From: Nonomuraea thailandensis
Lineage (GTDB): Bacteria; Actinomycetota; Actinomycetes; Streptosporangiales; Streptosporangiaceae
Length of the DNA stretch: 64,000 nt
Reading direction: 5' to 3'
Assembly (NCBI RefSeq): GCF_024172165.1
Contig: NZ_JAMZEB010000002.1
Coordinates: forward strand, 4,733,501 to 4,797,500
Positions 36,325 to 45,556 of this stretch are shown here, piece after piece. The notes beneath the pieces are model-generated. The model did not search any database. It was not told the origin of the DNA and worked only from the letters and a program-made list of their open reading frames with translations. Position 1 is the first letter of the stretch. Every line of letters begins with the position of its first letter. The position numbers were made by a program, and so were the translations under genes.

Positions 36325-36690
36325 AACGTGGCCGGGCACCCCGGCCTTCGCGCAGCAGCGTTCCTCTACGGTTCCGTCCAGGCCACCACCACACCCGGCC
36401 ATCCCGCCGGATGCCTCGGCGTCCAAGGCTCCCTGGCCGCGGGCGAGGCCGGTCGCAGCGCCCGGGACACGCTGGCGGCCTGGCGCGACAACGGCATCTG
36501 GCTCCTGCGGGAACGGTTCCAGCGGGCCGTCGACGAGGGCGACCTTCCCGCGGGGACCGATCCCGGCCTGCTCGCCCGATACCTCATGGCCGTGGCCAAC
36601 GGCATCGCCGTTCAGGCCGCCGGCGGCGCCACCCGCGACGACCTCCACAAGGTGGCCGACATGGCCCTGCGACACTGGCCGCCCGCCTGA
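36325..36690 (+). pseudogene. TetR-family regulator, C-terminal fragment
   Basis: The frame encodes the ligand domain of a TetR regulator (TPGHPAGCLGVQGSLA, then YLMAVANGIAVQAAGG and the C-terminal DLHKVADMALRHW). The helix-turn-helix part is missing and no start codon with ribosome site is present. A remnant. Confidence 0.65.
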
Positions 36691-36877
36691 CACGAACCGG
36701 CATCAGCGCTCTTCGCGTGCAGCAACTCATCGACAAGCGCCCGGACGTCACGGTCGCGGCCTCGGGACCCGGTGAATGAACGACTTCCTCCGGCCGTAGA
36801 TGCCGACGCGCAACTCCTCGATGAGGCTCAACCGATCAGGCCACGACGGGCGCCCCGGCGCGGGCCCCCGAAGCCTG

Positions 36878-37204
36878 TCAGCCCTCTCGCGCCATGGCCT
36901 CCATCAGCGCGTCCAGCAGACCCGGCACCGCCTCCTGGAGGGCGGCGCGGCGGAGGCGGTGGCCACGGGAGGGACCGACCATCACCGGGTGGAGGATGCC
37001 CGCCTCCACCAGGATCTTGAAGTGGTGCGTCGCGGTGGACTTGTTCAGGCCGTCGTAGAGATCCGAGCAGGGGGCTTCCGCGGCCGGGTGCGTCGCCAGG
37101 CGGCGGACCATTTCCAGGCGCACCGGGTCCGCGAGGGCACGCAGCAGCTTCTGGACGGTGGCCACGGGCGGCAACCGGTCCGGAGGGGTCTCCCAGGACG
37201 GCAT
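36878..37204 (-). CDS. ArsR-family transcriptional regulator
   Basis: 108-aa winged-helix protein: LLRALADPVRLEMVRRLA (helix 1-2), then LNKSTATHHFKILVEAGIL as recognition helix. The ATG at 37204 gives the usual length. Cys is single (PCSDL), so a metal-sensing role is not evident. A possible MFS remnant lies directly upstream in opposite orientation. Confidence 0.82.
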   Translation of the reverse strand: MPSWETPPDRLPPVATVQKLLRALADPVRLEMVRRLATHPAAEAPCSDLYDGLNKSTATHHFKILVEAGILHPVMVGPSRGHRLRRAALQEAVPGLLDALMEAMAREG

Positions 37205-37739
37205 CAGACGACTCCAAGTTTGACGAGCGCCGCACTTCTCCCTAGATCCCCAAAGTACGATCCACATCGAACTTACCAGGAGCCTGGAGCCCTGTCCGAC
37301 CGGTACGGCATCGGCGCGACCGTCTGGGGCGGCGCCGCGCTCTTCCCCGCCTCCTCGGTGCTCGCGGCCCTGCTCTGCCTGGCCGCCGTGATCGCCGAGC
37401 GCCTGCTGGGACGCCGGACCAGGCGCCTCGAGGCGGCGCCGGCGGCCGGCGTGCGCGAGGCGACCAAGGCCGGCCGAGGTGACGTCCAGGACCTCGGCCT
37501 TGTCCTCGACCGGTTGGAGCGGCACAGGCAGGCGCGACAGCCCTGGTCACGGACGCCACGTCCGCAGCGACATGCGGAGTGCAGCCGACCGGCGGCCTGG
37601 CCCGAGCCTGGGCGCGGAAACGAGAGGTCGAAACGCCGCCACCTCGCCGCGCAGCGGGCTCAGACCGCCCCTTCCCGGCCCGAGCCTGGATCGATGTCAG
37701 CCGAGGCGGTCTCTACGCACGCGCAGGCGAGGCGCTTGC
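37205..37739 (+). other. Gene-poor stretch with a possible MFS transporter remnant
   Basis: From about 37285 to 37470 the plus strand encodes a short hydrophobic stretch (LSDRYGIGATVWGGAALF, then about 20 apolar residues and a basic tail) that looks like the last membrane helix of an MFS transporter, probably once paired with the ArsR gene. There is no start. The remaining 270 bases to 37739 show nothing recognisable. Confidence 0.35.
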
Positions 37740-38369
37740 TCACGCTCCGCCCGCGGCGAGCGCGCTCCAGCCGTGTTCCAGGAGGTCGAAGGCCCGGGTG
37801 ATGGCCTGCCGGGGGTCGTCGTGGGCGCAGGCGGCGCGGGGGGCTTCGAGGGCGAAGTGGGCCAGGGCGGTGCAGGCGGGGTCGTCGGCGGCGAGGCCGC
37901 CCTCCTCGGCGATGGCCCGGGCGAGCGCGGCGGTGTGGCGCAGCCACATGGTCTGGGCATAGTCGCGCAACGCGGGCGTTCTGGTCACCAGGTCGGCGAA
38001 GGCGGCGAAGCCGGGGTCGCCATCGGGGGCGGCCAGCCGGGTGGTGAGGGCATGGTCGCGCAGCGCGGCCGGGATGGACAGGCCCGCGCGCCGGTCGCGG
38101 ACGGCGGCGATCAGGCGGGCCTCCTGGTCCAGCTCCTCGTCGAAGACCAGGGCCTCCTTGACCGGAAAGTGCTTGAACAGCGTGGTGGTGGACACGTCGG
38201 CGGCGTCCGCGATCTCGCGAATGCCGACCGCGTCGTATCCGCGCTCCAGGAACAGGCGCAGCGCGGCGCCGGCGATGGCCTGCCGGGTGGCGGCCTTCTT
38301 GCGCTCGCGGCGCCCCATCGGCGCAGTGTCGGGCGCGATGTCGGGCGTGATGCTGGGCATACCCGGCAT
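37740..38369 (-). CDS. TetR-family regulator
   Basis: 209-aa regulator with an N-terminal helix-turn-helix (AALRLFLERGYDAVGIREIA, then STTTLFKHFPVKEAL) and an Ala-rich ligand domain. Starts at 38369, 38360 or 38318 are possible; 38369 is used. It is divergent from the FAD-dependent monooxygenase gene at 38470 and likely represses it through the inverted repeat in between. Confidence 0.88.
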   Translation of the reverse strand: MPGMPSITPDIAPDTAPMGRRERKKAATRQAIAGAALRLFLERGYDAVGIREIADAADVSTTTLFKHFPVKEALVFDEELDQEARLIAAVRDRRAGLSIPAALRDHALTTRLAAPDGDPGFAAFADLVTRTPALRDYAQTMWLRHTAALARAIAEEGGLAADDPACTALAHFALEAPRAACAHDDPRQAITRAFDLLEHGWSALAAGGA

Positions 38370-38385
38370 CCTACCTCTCCGGTTA

Positions 38386-38426
38386 ACCGACTTCAAAAGT
38401 TGTGTTGTTGCACTTATTGAGTCGGT
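38386..38426. promoter_or_regulatory. Inverted repeat in the TetR/monooxygenase intergenic region
   Basis: ACCGACT (38386-38392) and AGTCGGT (38420-38426) form matched arms separated by 27 A/T-rich bases. A second, inner pair AAGT/ACTT lies within. Probable TetR operator and promoters for both genes. Confidence 0.5.
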
Positions 38427-38469
38427 GTGCTTTTCTGGAGCGCCCCCACGACACGAACGGAGCACCACC

Positions 38470-39651
38470 ATGACCACCGCGACACCCCGCATCGCCATCG
38501 TCGGAGCCGGCCCCGGCGGCCTGATCTGCGCGCGCATCCTCCAGCGACACGGCATCACCGCGGCCGTCTACGAGCGCGACCCCGGCCCCGCCGCCCGCGA
38601 CCAGGGCGGCACCCTCGACCTGCACGCCGACAACGGCCAGCTCGCCCTGCGCGAGGCCGGCCTCCTGGAGGAGTTCTTCCGGCTGGCCCGCCCCGAGGGC
38701 CAGGAGATGCGCCAGCTGGACCCGGCCGGCACGACGCTCTTCCACCACGTCCCCCAGGAGGGCGAGCGGTTCAAGCCGGAGATCGACCGCGGCCGGCTAC
38801 GCGACCTGCTGCTCGGCTCGCTCCAGCCCGGCACCGTGCGCTGGGGCCACACCCTGGAGGCGATCAGCGGCCCCGCCGAAGGCCCCCGGCGGCTGCACTT
38901 CACGGGCGGTGCCACCGTGGAAGCCGACCTCGTCATCGGCGCCGACGGCGCCTGGTCCAAGGTCCGCCGCGCCGTCTCCCCGGCCACTCCCCGCTACAGC
39001 GGCGTGCACTTCCTGGAAGCCTGGTTCCACGACGTCACCACCCGGCACCCCGCCATCGCCGAGCTCGTCGGCCAGGGCAGCGCCGCCGCGGCCGACGGCG
39101 AGCGCGGCCTGTTCGCCCAGCGCAACGGCGGCGACCACGTCCGCGTCTACCTCGTCCAGCGCGTCCCAGCCGACTGGATCGCCGCCGCCGGTCTCAGCCA
39201 CGGGGCCACCGACGGCATCCGCGCCCTCCTCCTGGAGCGCTACCGCGACTGGTCGCCCCGCCTGCGCCGGCTGATCACCGACAACGAGGGCCCGTACGTC
39301 GACCGCCCGATCTTCGCCCTGCCCGTCCCGCACACCTGGGCGCACCACTCCACGGTGACCCTGCTCGGCGACGCCGCCCACCTCATGCCCCCGCTCGGCG
39401 TCGGCGTCAACCTCGCCCTGCTGGACGCGTGCGAGCTCGCCCTGGCCATCGCCCACCACGGCACCATCGACGCGGCCGTCCACGCCTACGAGCAGACCAT
39501 GCTGCCCCGCTCCACGCACCTGGCCCGGCTCCTCGACGGCGCCGCCGACGGGCTGCTGTCCACCGACCTTCCCGACTTCGCCACCGCCGGCGGGATCGAA
39601 CCGAGCGCCGACGCCAGGCCGGCAGGAAGTCCCGGCGCGACCAGCCGGTGA
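38470..39651 (+). CDS. FAD-dependent monooxygenase, TetX-like
   Basis: 393-aa class A flavin monooxygenase. IAIVGAGPGGLICARIL is the FAD-binding loop, DGAWSKVRRAV the DG motif and LLGDAAHLMPPLGVGVN the GD motif. ATG at 38470 is preceded by CACGAACGGAGC. Similar enzymes hydroxylate tetracyclines or other polyphenolics; with the divergent TetR gene it looks like a small detoxification unit. Confidence 0.88.
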   Translation: MTTATPRIAIVGAGPGGLICARILQRHGITAAVYERDPGPAARDQGGTLDLHADNGQLALREAGLLEEFFRLARPEGQEMRQLDPAGTTLFHHVPQEGERFKPEIDRGRLRDLLLGSLQPGTVRWGHTLEAISGPAEGPRRLHFTGGATVEADLVIGADGAWSKVRRAVSPATPRYSGVHFLEAWFHDVTTRHPAIAELVGQGSAAAADGERGLFAQRNGGDHVRVYLVQRVPADWIAAAGLSHGATDGIRALLLERYRDWSPRLRRLITDNEGPYVDRPIFALPVPHTWAHHSTVTLLGDAAHLMPPLGVGVNLALLDACELALAIAHHGTIDAAVHAYEQTMLPRSTHLARLLDGAADGLLSTDLPDFATAGGIEPSADARPAGSPGATSR

Positions 39652-39703
39652 GCCCGCAGCCCTGATCACAGGACCTGTGCGACGCTCCTGATCCGGGAGG
39701 TCG

Positions 39704-39922
39704 TCAGATCGGCGGCCTGCCGGCCGGGCGGAGCCGTCGCCGCTCACCGGCCGACTCCCGCCATTCGGAAGCGAGGACCGCCCAGAGCTGCTTGTCGTAC
39801 CGCACACCCTCATACGGCCACGCCTCGCGTCGCACACCTTCCAGCGTCATGCCGAGCCGCTGGGCCACCGCTGAGCTGCGCTCGTTGTCGGCCCGGCAGC
39901 GACTCCCCTCGCCGGAGGCCAA
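39704..39922 (-). pseudogene. GNAT acetyltransferase, C-terminal fragment
   Basis: The frame encodes the last strand-helix unit of a RimJ/RimL-type acetyltransferase (NERSSAVAQRLGMTLEGV and the YDKQLWAVLASEW tail). The first two thirds, including the acetyl-CoA loop, are missing and the frame enters an unrelated gene at its 5' end. Confidence 0.65.
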
Positions 39923-39952
39923 CGACGATCACGGGGCGGCCACGACGGTCCG

Positions 39953-41302
39953 TTACCCGAGCAGACCGGCCGGCGGGTCGGCGGGCAGCCCGATCGGGAA
40001 GATCCGCGTCTCACCACCGTAGCCGTCGAGGCCGGTGATCACGTTGGCCGCCAGCCAGCGGCCGTCCGGTGACCAGGCCAGCGGCCCGCCGTAGATGCCG
40101 CCGCGGCGGCGCGTGACGATCTTGTGGTCGGCGATCCTCCAGACGCACAACTCGTGCTCACCGGGCTCGTAGTACCGGTTCGTGCCGGCCGTTGCCGCCA
40201 CATAGGCGCCGTCCGGGCTCACCGCCAGACCACTCACCTGTTCCCCGACGTCGGCGATGGTGTCCACGATGCTCACGGTCGACGGATCCAGGACGTGGAT
40301 GTTCGCGCCCACGCCTGCCACGAACAGCCGGGACTCGTCCGCGGTGAAAGCCGCCGACTCGACGGTGAACTCCGGATCGTCCGCACCGGCGGGCACGACG
40401 CCCTCAGCTCTGCCGCAATCGCCGACGAACGCGTCGAGCCAGTAGCCCTCGCCGTAGTCCACGCGATAGCGGCCCGTGCGGGACCGGGCCCTCCCTGGTT
40501 GACGCGGCACGTCGACGGAGGCGCGCGCGCCCACGTCGTACGCCCACTGCCCGCCTCCGTGGAACCTAGTCAGCACCACCACGTGCTTCCCGGGAACCCA
40601 GGTGAGCTGGGGGAAGAGCCCTATTGTCACGCCGTCGACATCGGCGTGCTCGGTCCAGCCGCCAGTGTCGTAGATCACCAGCCCGTCCTTGTCGCTGGCG
40701 ACCGCCAGAAAGCGGCCGTCGTCCGAGAAGGCGAGCCCACCCGGCGTGCCCGCCTCCTTGGACCGGCCCGCGAAGGGCATGAGCGTGACCGCGTTGCGCA
40801 GGTCCGGGACGTACGCAGCCTCCTCGCGGCGCACGTCGTCGGCAGCCATGGGGTAGGCCGCCGTGCCCCAGGCGTCGCCGACGCTCAACTGCTCCAGCCA
40901 GCGCGGATCGGTCACCCGCACGTCGTAATCGGCCTGGACGAGCAGCTCTTCGTCCTTCCAGCCGCCCAGGCGCTCGTAGGAGAAGTCGCTGAGCCGCTCG
41001 AAGTCCTCGTTCCGGGGTGGGTGGTTGGCGGTCGAGGTCCGCTCGATGTCCTCGATGAACCACCGGCTGTGGAGGTTGACCCACTCCTCGTTCAGGATCT
41101 GGTCCACGGTGATCGCTTCGCCCAGCGGATGCTCCCACCGCCCCCGCTGCCATAAGACGTCGAGGAAGAAGCCGGGCTCATCCGGCAGCGGCGGGCAGGT
41201 CCTGGCGCGCGTGTCGTAGTGGACGACGAAGACCTTGAACGTCACCTTGCGGCGCTCGGGGTCGAGCGCGAGCACGCGGACACCGTACAGATCGGTGGAC
41301 AA
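39953..41302 (-). CDS. WD40-like beta-propeller protein
   Basis: 449-aa protein. The N-terminal 150 residues are a non-repetitive domain (LSTDLYGVRVLALDPERR; EEWVNLHSRWFIEDIER). The rest has beta-propeller repeats such as GGLAFSDDGRFLAVASDKDGL, LAVSPDGAYVAATAG and LAWSPDGRWLAANV. The TTG at 41302 with GAGG eight bases before it is taken as start; the open frame upstream to 41638 has no homology. No signal peptide, so cytoplasmic. Function unknown. Confidence 0.65.
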   Translation of the reverse strand: MSTDLYGVRVLALDPERRKVTFKVFVVHYDTRARTCPPLPDEPGFFLDVLWQRGRWEHPLGEAITVDQILNEEWVNLHSRWFIEDIERTSTANHPPRNEDFERLSDFSYERLGGWKDEELLVQADYDVRVTDPRWLEQLSVGDAWGTAAYPMAADDVRREEAAYVPDLRNAVTLMPFAGRSKEAGTPGGLAFSDDGRFLAVASDKDGLVIYDTGGWTEHADVDGVTIGLFPQLTWVPGKHVVVLTRFHGGGQWAYDVGARASVDVPRQPGRARSRTGRYRVDYGEGYWLDAFVGDCGRAEGVVPAGADDPEFTVESAAFTADESRLFVAGVGANIHVLDPSTVSIVDTIADVGEQVSGLAVSPDGAYVAATAGTNRYYEPGEHELCVWRIADHKIVTRRRGGIYGGPLAWSPDGRWLAANVITGLDGYGGETRIFPIGLPADPPAGLLG

Positions 41303-41658
41303 CTGCGGAACCTCACAGTCAGGAAGAAGGGGTGTGCCGGCAGAAGAATTCTGACATGACTTACCCCTTTCTACTGGACAATCCCCGCACCCTGTGGCCA
41401 GCAGCCGAACGAACAGCCGGGAATCGACGGGATTCCTCACGAGAATTGAGATGTCCATCTCGTTGCGCGAAGCGGAATTCCATGCCCTTGCCACTGGGGT
41501 CGATCCGCCATCGACCCTGTTGACCTGGGATTGGACCATCTCGGGCGGCAGAATGAGTGCGTGACCGGCCAGCGAGGACGGCCGTTTCGAGTTCTCCGGC
41601 GGATGCGGGCGACTTGTGCGAGGAAGAGCTCCTGTCACAGGCCCTTAGAGTCGAAGTC

Positions 41659-43110
41659 ATGGAAAAGAGTTTTCCCGCGGCCGAAGAACTCGCGGCCGCC
41701 TTGCGTGCCGGTGAAGTGAGCTCGGTGGAACTGACCGACGAGGCGATCGCCCGCATCGAGCGGGACGACAAGGTGATCAACGCGATGTGCGTGCCGGACG
41801 CCGACCGTGCGCGGGCCGCCGCGCGCGCCGCCGACCGGGCCCGCGCGCGTGGTGAGGACCGGCCGCTGCTCGGCATCCCGGTGACGGTCAAGGAGTCGTA
41901 CAACATCGCCGGGCTGCCCACTACCTGGGGCATGCCGTCGCACCGGAACTTCGTGCCGGCCGAGGACGCGGTGCAGGTGTCGCGGCTCAAGGCCGCGGGG
42001 GCGGTGGTGCTCGGCAAGACCAATGTGCCGTTGGGGCTGCAGGACATCCAGACCTTCAACGAGATTTACGGCACCACCAACAACTCGTGGGATCACAGTC
42101 GCACGCCGGGCCGGTCCTCGGGTGGATCAGCGGCGGCGCTGGCGTCCGGGTTCGGCGCGTTGTCCATCGGCTCCGACCTCGCCGGCTCGTTGCGCACCCC
42201 GGCGCATTTCTGCGGTGTCTACGCGCACAAGCCGACGCTCGGGCTGGCGGCGACCCGCGGCATGGTCGCGCCGCCGGCGCCGCCGTTGCCGGCCGACCTC
42301 GACCTGGCCGTCGTCGGCCCCATGGCGCGCACGGCCCGCGACCTCACGCTCCTGCTCGACGTCATGGCCGGGCCGGACCCGCTGACGCACGGCGTGGCGT
42401 ACGACCTGACGCTGCCGCCCGCGCGCCATGAGCGGCTCGGCGACTTCCGGGTCCTGGTGATCGAGGAGCATCCGCTCCTTCCGACCGGGTCCGCCGTGCG
42501 GGCGGGCGTGAACCGGGTGGCCGACGCGCTTGTCGGCGGCGGCGCCCGCGTCGAACGGCGCAGTCCGCTGCTGCCCGATCTGACCGAAGCCGCGACGCTC
42601 TACATGCAGTTGCTGATCTCGGGCTCCGTCGCACGCTTTCCCATCGAATCGCACGAACAGCTGCGGACCCGCGCCGCCGGGCTGAGCGCGGACGACCAGA
42701 GTCTCGACTCCGTGCGGCTGCGCTCCATGCTGTTCAGCCACCGCGACTGGATGGAGGCGAACTACCGCCGCGAGGTCCACCGCCACGGCTGGCGGCAGCT
42801 GTTCGCCGAGTTCGACGCCGTGGTGTGCCCGATCACGCCGACGCCCGCGTTCCCGCACGACCACGGCCCCAACCCGCTGGAACGGCGCATCGACATCGAC
42901 GGCGTCGAGTACCCGTACTTCGACCAGCTCGTCTGGGCCGGTCTGGCCACCATGCCCGGCCTGCCGGCCACCGCCGTACCAGCGGGCCGGTCCCCCGAGG
43001 GCCTGCCGGTGGGAGTGCAGCTCATCGGCCCGATGTTCGAGGACCGCACCCCTCTGCGGCTGGCCGAGCTGCTCGAACAGCGGATCGGCGGCTTCCACCC
43101 CCCGAGATAG
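41659..43110 (+). CDS. Amidase signature family enzyme
   Basis: 483-aa amidase. The Ser-cisSer-Lys triad is seen as Lys78 (VKES), Ser153 (in GRSSGGSA) and Ser177 (in GSDLAGSLRTPA), with spacing 75 and 24 as in fatty acid amide hydrolase. Start at 41659 (MEKSF). Possible substrates are short-chain amides or aryl amides; no context helps. Single-gene unit. Confidence 0.9.
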   Translation: MEKSFPAAEELAAALRAGEVSSVELTDEAIARIERDDKVINAMCVPDADRARAAARAADRARARGEDRPLLGIPVTVKESYNIAGLPTTWGMPSHRNFVPAEDAVQVSRLKAAGAVVLGKTNVPLGLQDIQTFNEIYGTTNNSWDHSRTPGRSSGGSAAALASGFGALSIGSDLAGSLRTPAHFCGVYAHKPTLGLAATRGMVAPPAPPLPADLDLAVVGPMARTARDLTLLLDVMAGPDPLTHGVAYDLTLPPARHERLGDFRVLVIEEHPLLPTGSAVRAGVNRVADALVGGGARVERRSPLLPDLTEAATLYMQLLISGSVARFPIESHEQLRTRAAGLSADDQSLDSVRLRSMLFSHRDWMEANYRREVHRHGWRQLFAEFDAVVCPITPTPAFPHDHGPNPLERRIDIDGVEYPYFDQLVWAGLATMPGLPATAVPAGRSPEGLPVGVQLIGPMFEDRTPLRLAELLEQRIGGFHPPR

Positions 43111-43366
43111 AGCCTGATTGCCGGGTGCTGTTTCACGGGTCGGCGCAGGCGGGCAGGCAATGATCATCTGTGCGCGGGCAGGCTGTGAGCCGCCGCCGCT
43201 CACGGGGCAACGATCGCGCCGGCCACCGGTACGGAACAACGCGAAAGATCGAACCGCCGCTTAGGTCACCGGTTAACGTTCGAGCTCAAGGGCTTACCGC
43301 CGTCAGGGACGCCGGCGACACGCCGGCCGACGGCATCGACGCCCCCGCCGCTGCCCGAGCGCAGTC

Positions 43367-44452
43367 TCATCCGGCGGGTTCGCGGGTGGCCCGGCCGCCC
43401 TTGGACAGCGTGCCCGTGAGGTACATGTACCTGTGGAGCCGGTAGGTCTTGAGGGGCGTGCTGCTGACGAGCTGCTCCTTGTAGAGGATGGCGGCGCGGC
43501 CCTTGAGATAGGCCTTGCGCGGCGTGTCGTCGGCGTGGGTGAACTGGATGACGGCGTCGCGGCGGCCGAGGCTGACCGGCTCGTGGAAGTAGCCGTAGCG
43601 GAACGGCTTGACCCGCCTGCCCCGCAACAGCCTGGCGATGGTGTCGGCGGTGTACTGGCCGGCCGGTATGCCGCTCTGGCAGGTGCCGTGAACTTGTCCC
43701 CAGGCCGGCCGGATCGCGGCGGCGTCGCCGATCGCGTGAATGCCGGGATGGGACACCGACCGCAGTGCCGCGTCGACCAGGATCAGCCCTCGCTCGTCGG
43801 TGGCGATCCCCGCGTCCCTGGCCAGCGGGGACACCGACACCCCCGCGGTCCACAGGCAGACGTCCGACGGGACCTCCTGCCCGTCCTCCAGTTCGACGCG
43901 GTCGGGCCGCACCTTGGTCACCCGCACGCCCGCCTTGACGGTGACGCCCAGACGGTCCAGCGCACGATGAAGGTGGGCGCGTGCCTTGGCGCCCATCATG
44001 GCTCCCGGCTGGTCGCGGCTGAGCAGCGTGACGTCCAGCCGCGGAAAGGTCTCGGCGATCTCGGTCGCCGCCTCGATCCCGGTAAGGCCGCCGCCGCAGA
44101 ACGTCACCGTGCCGCCGGCCGCCTCGAGGTCGCGCAGCCGGGCCGCCAGCAGGGTGGCGATCTCCGGGCTGTTGAGGGTGAAACAATGGGCATCGGCCCC
44201 TGGAACCTTGCCGGTGTCCGTGGAGCTGCCCAGGGCATACACCAGAGTGTCGTATCGCAGCACCGTCGTACCGCCGTCAATGCCCACCGTGCGGGCCTCG
44301 GGGTCGATCGCGGTGGCTTGTCCTCGTACGAACGTGACACCCGTCCCGGCCATGCGGGCATCGGTACGCCGCATCCGGCGAGCGAGCCGGGCGGTGGTCG
44401 TCATGCCCGAGTACCCGGCACCGAGCACGACGACATGGTGGTTGCTGTTCAT
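43367..44452 (-). CDS. NDH-2-like FAD oxidoreductase with an internal gap
   Basis: 361-aa pyridine nucleotide-disulfide oxidoreductase family protein. FAD loop VVLGAGYSGM starts near residue 5; the second dinucleotide loop is TFCGGGLTGIEAA; GDAAA is the C-terminal FAD motif. Directly after RLARRMRR the sequence continues with AGTGVTFVRG, so a stretch of about 35-40 residues present in relatives is missing; folding of the FAD domain is questionable. Start at ATG 44452 (GTG 44455 is alternative). Confidence 0.72.
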   Translation of the reverse strand: MNSNHHVVVLGAGYSGMTTTARLARRMRRTDARMAGTGVTFVRGQATAIDPEARTVGIDGGTTVLRYDTLVYALGSSTDTGKVPGADAHCFTLNSPEIATLLAARLRDLEAAGGTVTFCGGGLTGIEAATEIAETFPRLDVTLLSRDQPGAMMGAKARAHLHRALDRLGVTVKAGVRVTKVRPDRVELEDGQEVPSDVCLWTAGVSVSPLARDAGIATDERGLILVDAALRSVSHPGIHAIGDAAAIRPAWGQVHGTCQSGIPAGQYTADTIARLLRGRRVKPFRYGYFHEPVSLGRRDAVIQFTHADDTPRKAYLKGRAAILYKEQLVSSTPLKTYRLHRYMYLTGTLSKGGRATREPAG

Positions 44453-44545
44453 CACTTCTCGCTTTCCGCATCGGAGTCACGCTCAGTTCGTGTCCGGCGG
44501 TCGCCTCCGACAACGACGATGCGAGAGCCACGCGATAACCCGCGC

Positions 44546-45466
44546 TTATGATGAATGCGTCTCCCGCCGGCTGTGGCTCTCCGTAGCCGGCCGCGTCTCG
44601 ATGAGGGTCTTGACGAAGGCCCGGACCTTGGGCGACTCACCGTCGGCGCGCCGGAACAAGCCGTACTCCACCGGCGGCGCGTCGCGGAACGGAACGAACA
44701 CCAATCCCGGGCGCGCACAGTAGGTCCCCGCCTCGGCCGAAGCCGGGAACAGGCCTCGGCCCGCGAGCACCAGGTTCATGGCGTCCTCCCACACCATGGC
44801 CGACGGTCCACGCGCGATGGGTCGCCCGCTGGGCGTGTGCGATGGGAAGTGATGATCCGTGAAGCACCGCGGCGGGCCGGACAGAGGAATCAGCGGTTCG
44901 AAAGCCAGGTCCTCCAGCGACACGATCTTCTCCGCGGCGAGCCTGTGCTCGGCGGGCACGACCAGCGCGCGCTGGTGCGAGAAGAACACCGGCCCCTTGA
45001 CGATGTCCGGCTCTTCGCCGGGCAGCTCGGTCAGCTGTATGTCCCGTTGCCCGGCGCGTAACGCGCCGAATCGATCGTGCAACGGCACCTCGCGGATCTC
45101 GACCTGGCAGTCCGGATGCTCTGCCTGGAACGCGTCGGCCGCCTTGAGCACGAGCCTGCCACTCCACGCCGCGGCGAAGCCGACCCGGAGCATTCCGGTG
45201 AGGCCCTGCCCCCTCGCCAACGCGTGCGAGACCGAATTCTGGATCAGGCGGTAGCCGGGCACCAAGTCGGTGCGGAGCTGTTCGCCGGACTCGGTCAGCT
45301 GCACGTACCGGTTCGTGCGGTCGAAGAGTGCGGCGCCGAACCGGCGCTCCTGTTTCTTGATGGACTGGCTGACGCGTGCCTGAGTCAGGTGTCATCGCTC
45401 GGCTGTCCGGCCGAAGTGCAGCTCTTCGGCGAGCGTCAGGAATATCTCGATGTCACGTAGCTCCAT
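44546..45466 (-). pseudogene. LysR-family regulator interrupted by an in-frame stop
   Basis: The gene reads from ATG 45466 through the LysR helix-turn-helix (ELRDIEIFLTLAEELHFGRT, then TQARVSQSIKKQERR) and the effector domain to a stop at 44546, 307 codons in a single frame, except for a TGA at 45392-45394 (codon 25), where relatives have leucine (AERLHLTQ). This removes the DNA-binding domain unless translation restarts downstream. A divergent promoter partner is not evident. A sequencing error would restore a normal regulator. Confidence 0.8.
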
Positions 45467-45556
45467 GCGGGATCCTGACCGAGGGACGCGAGCCTCTTCC
45501 GGCCCTTTCTCGTCCGGGCGAGGCCTGCCGGGAACGGACGGTCAGGCCATGCCGCG

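Noticed and set aside
45392..45394. Selenocysteine coding at the TGA of the LysR gene
   Set aside because: LysR regulators have leucine there, no selenoprotein use is known for the family, and no convincing insertion hairpin follows.
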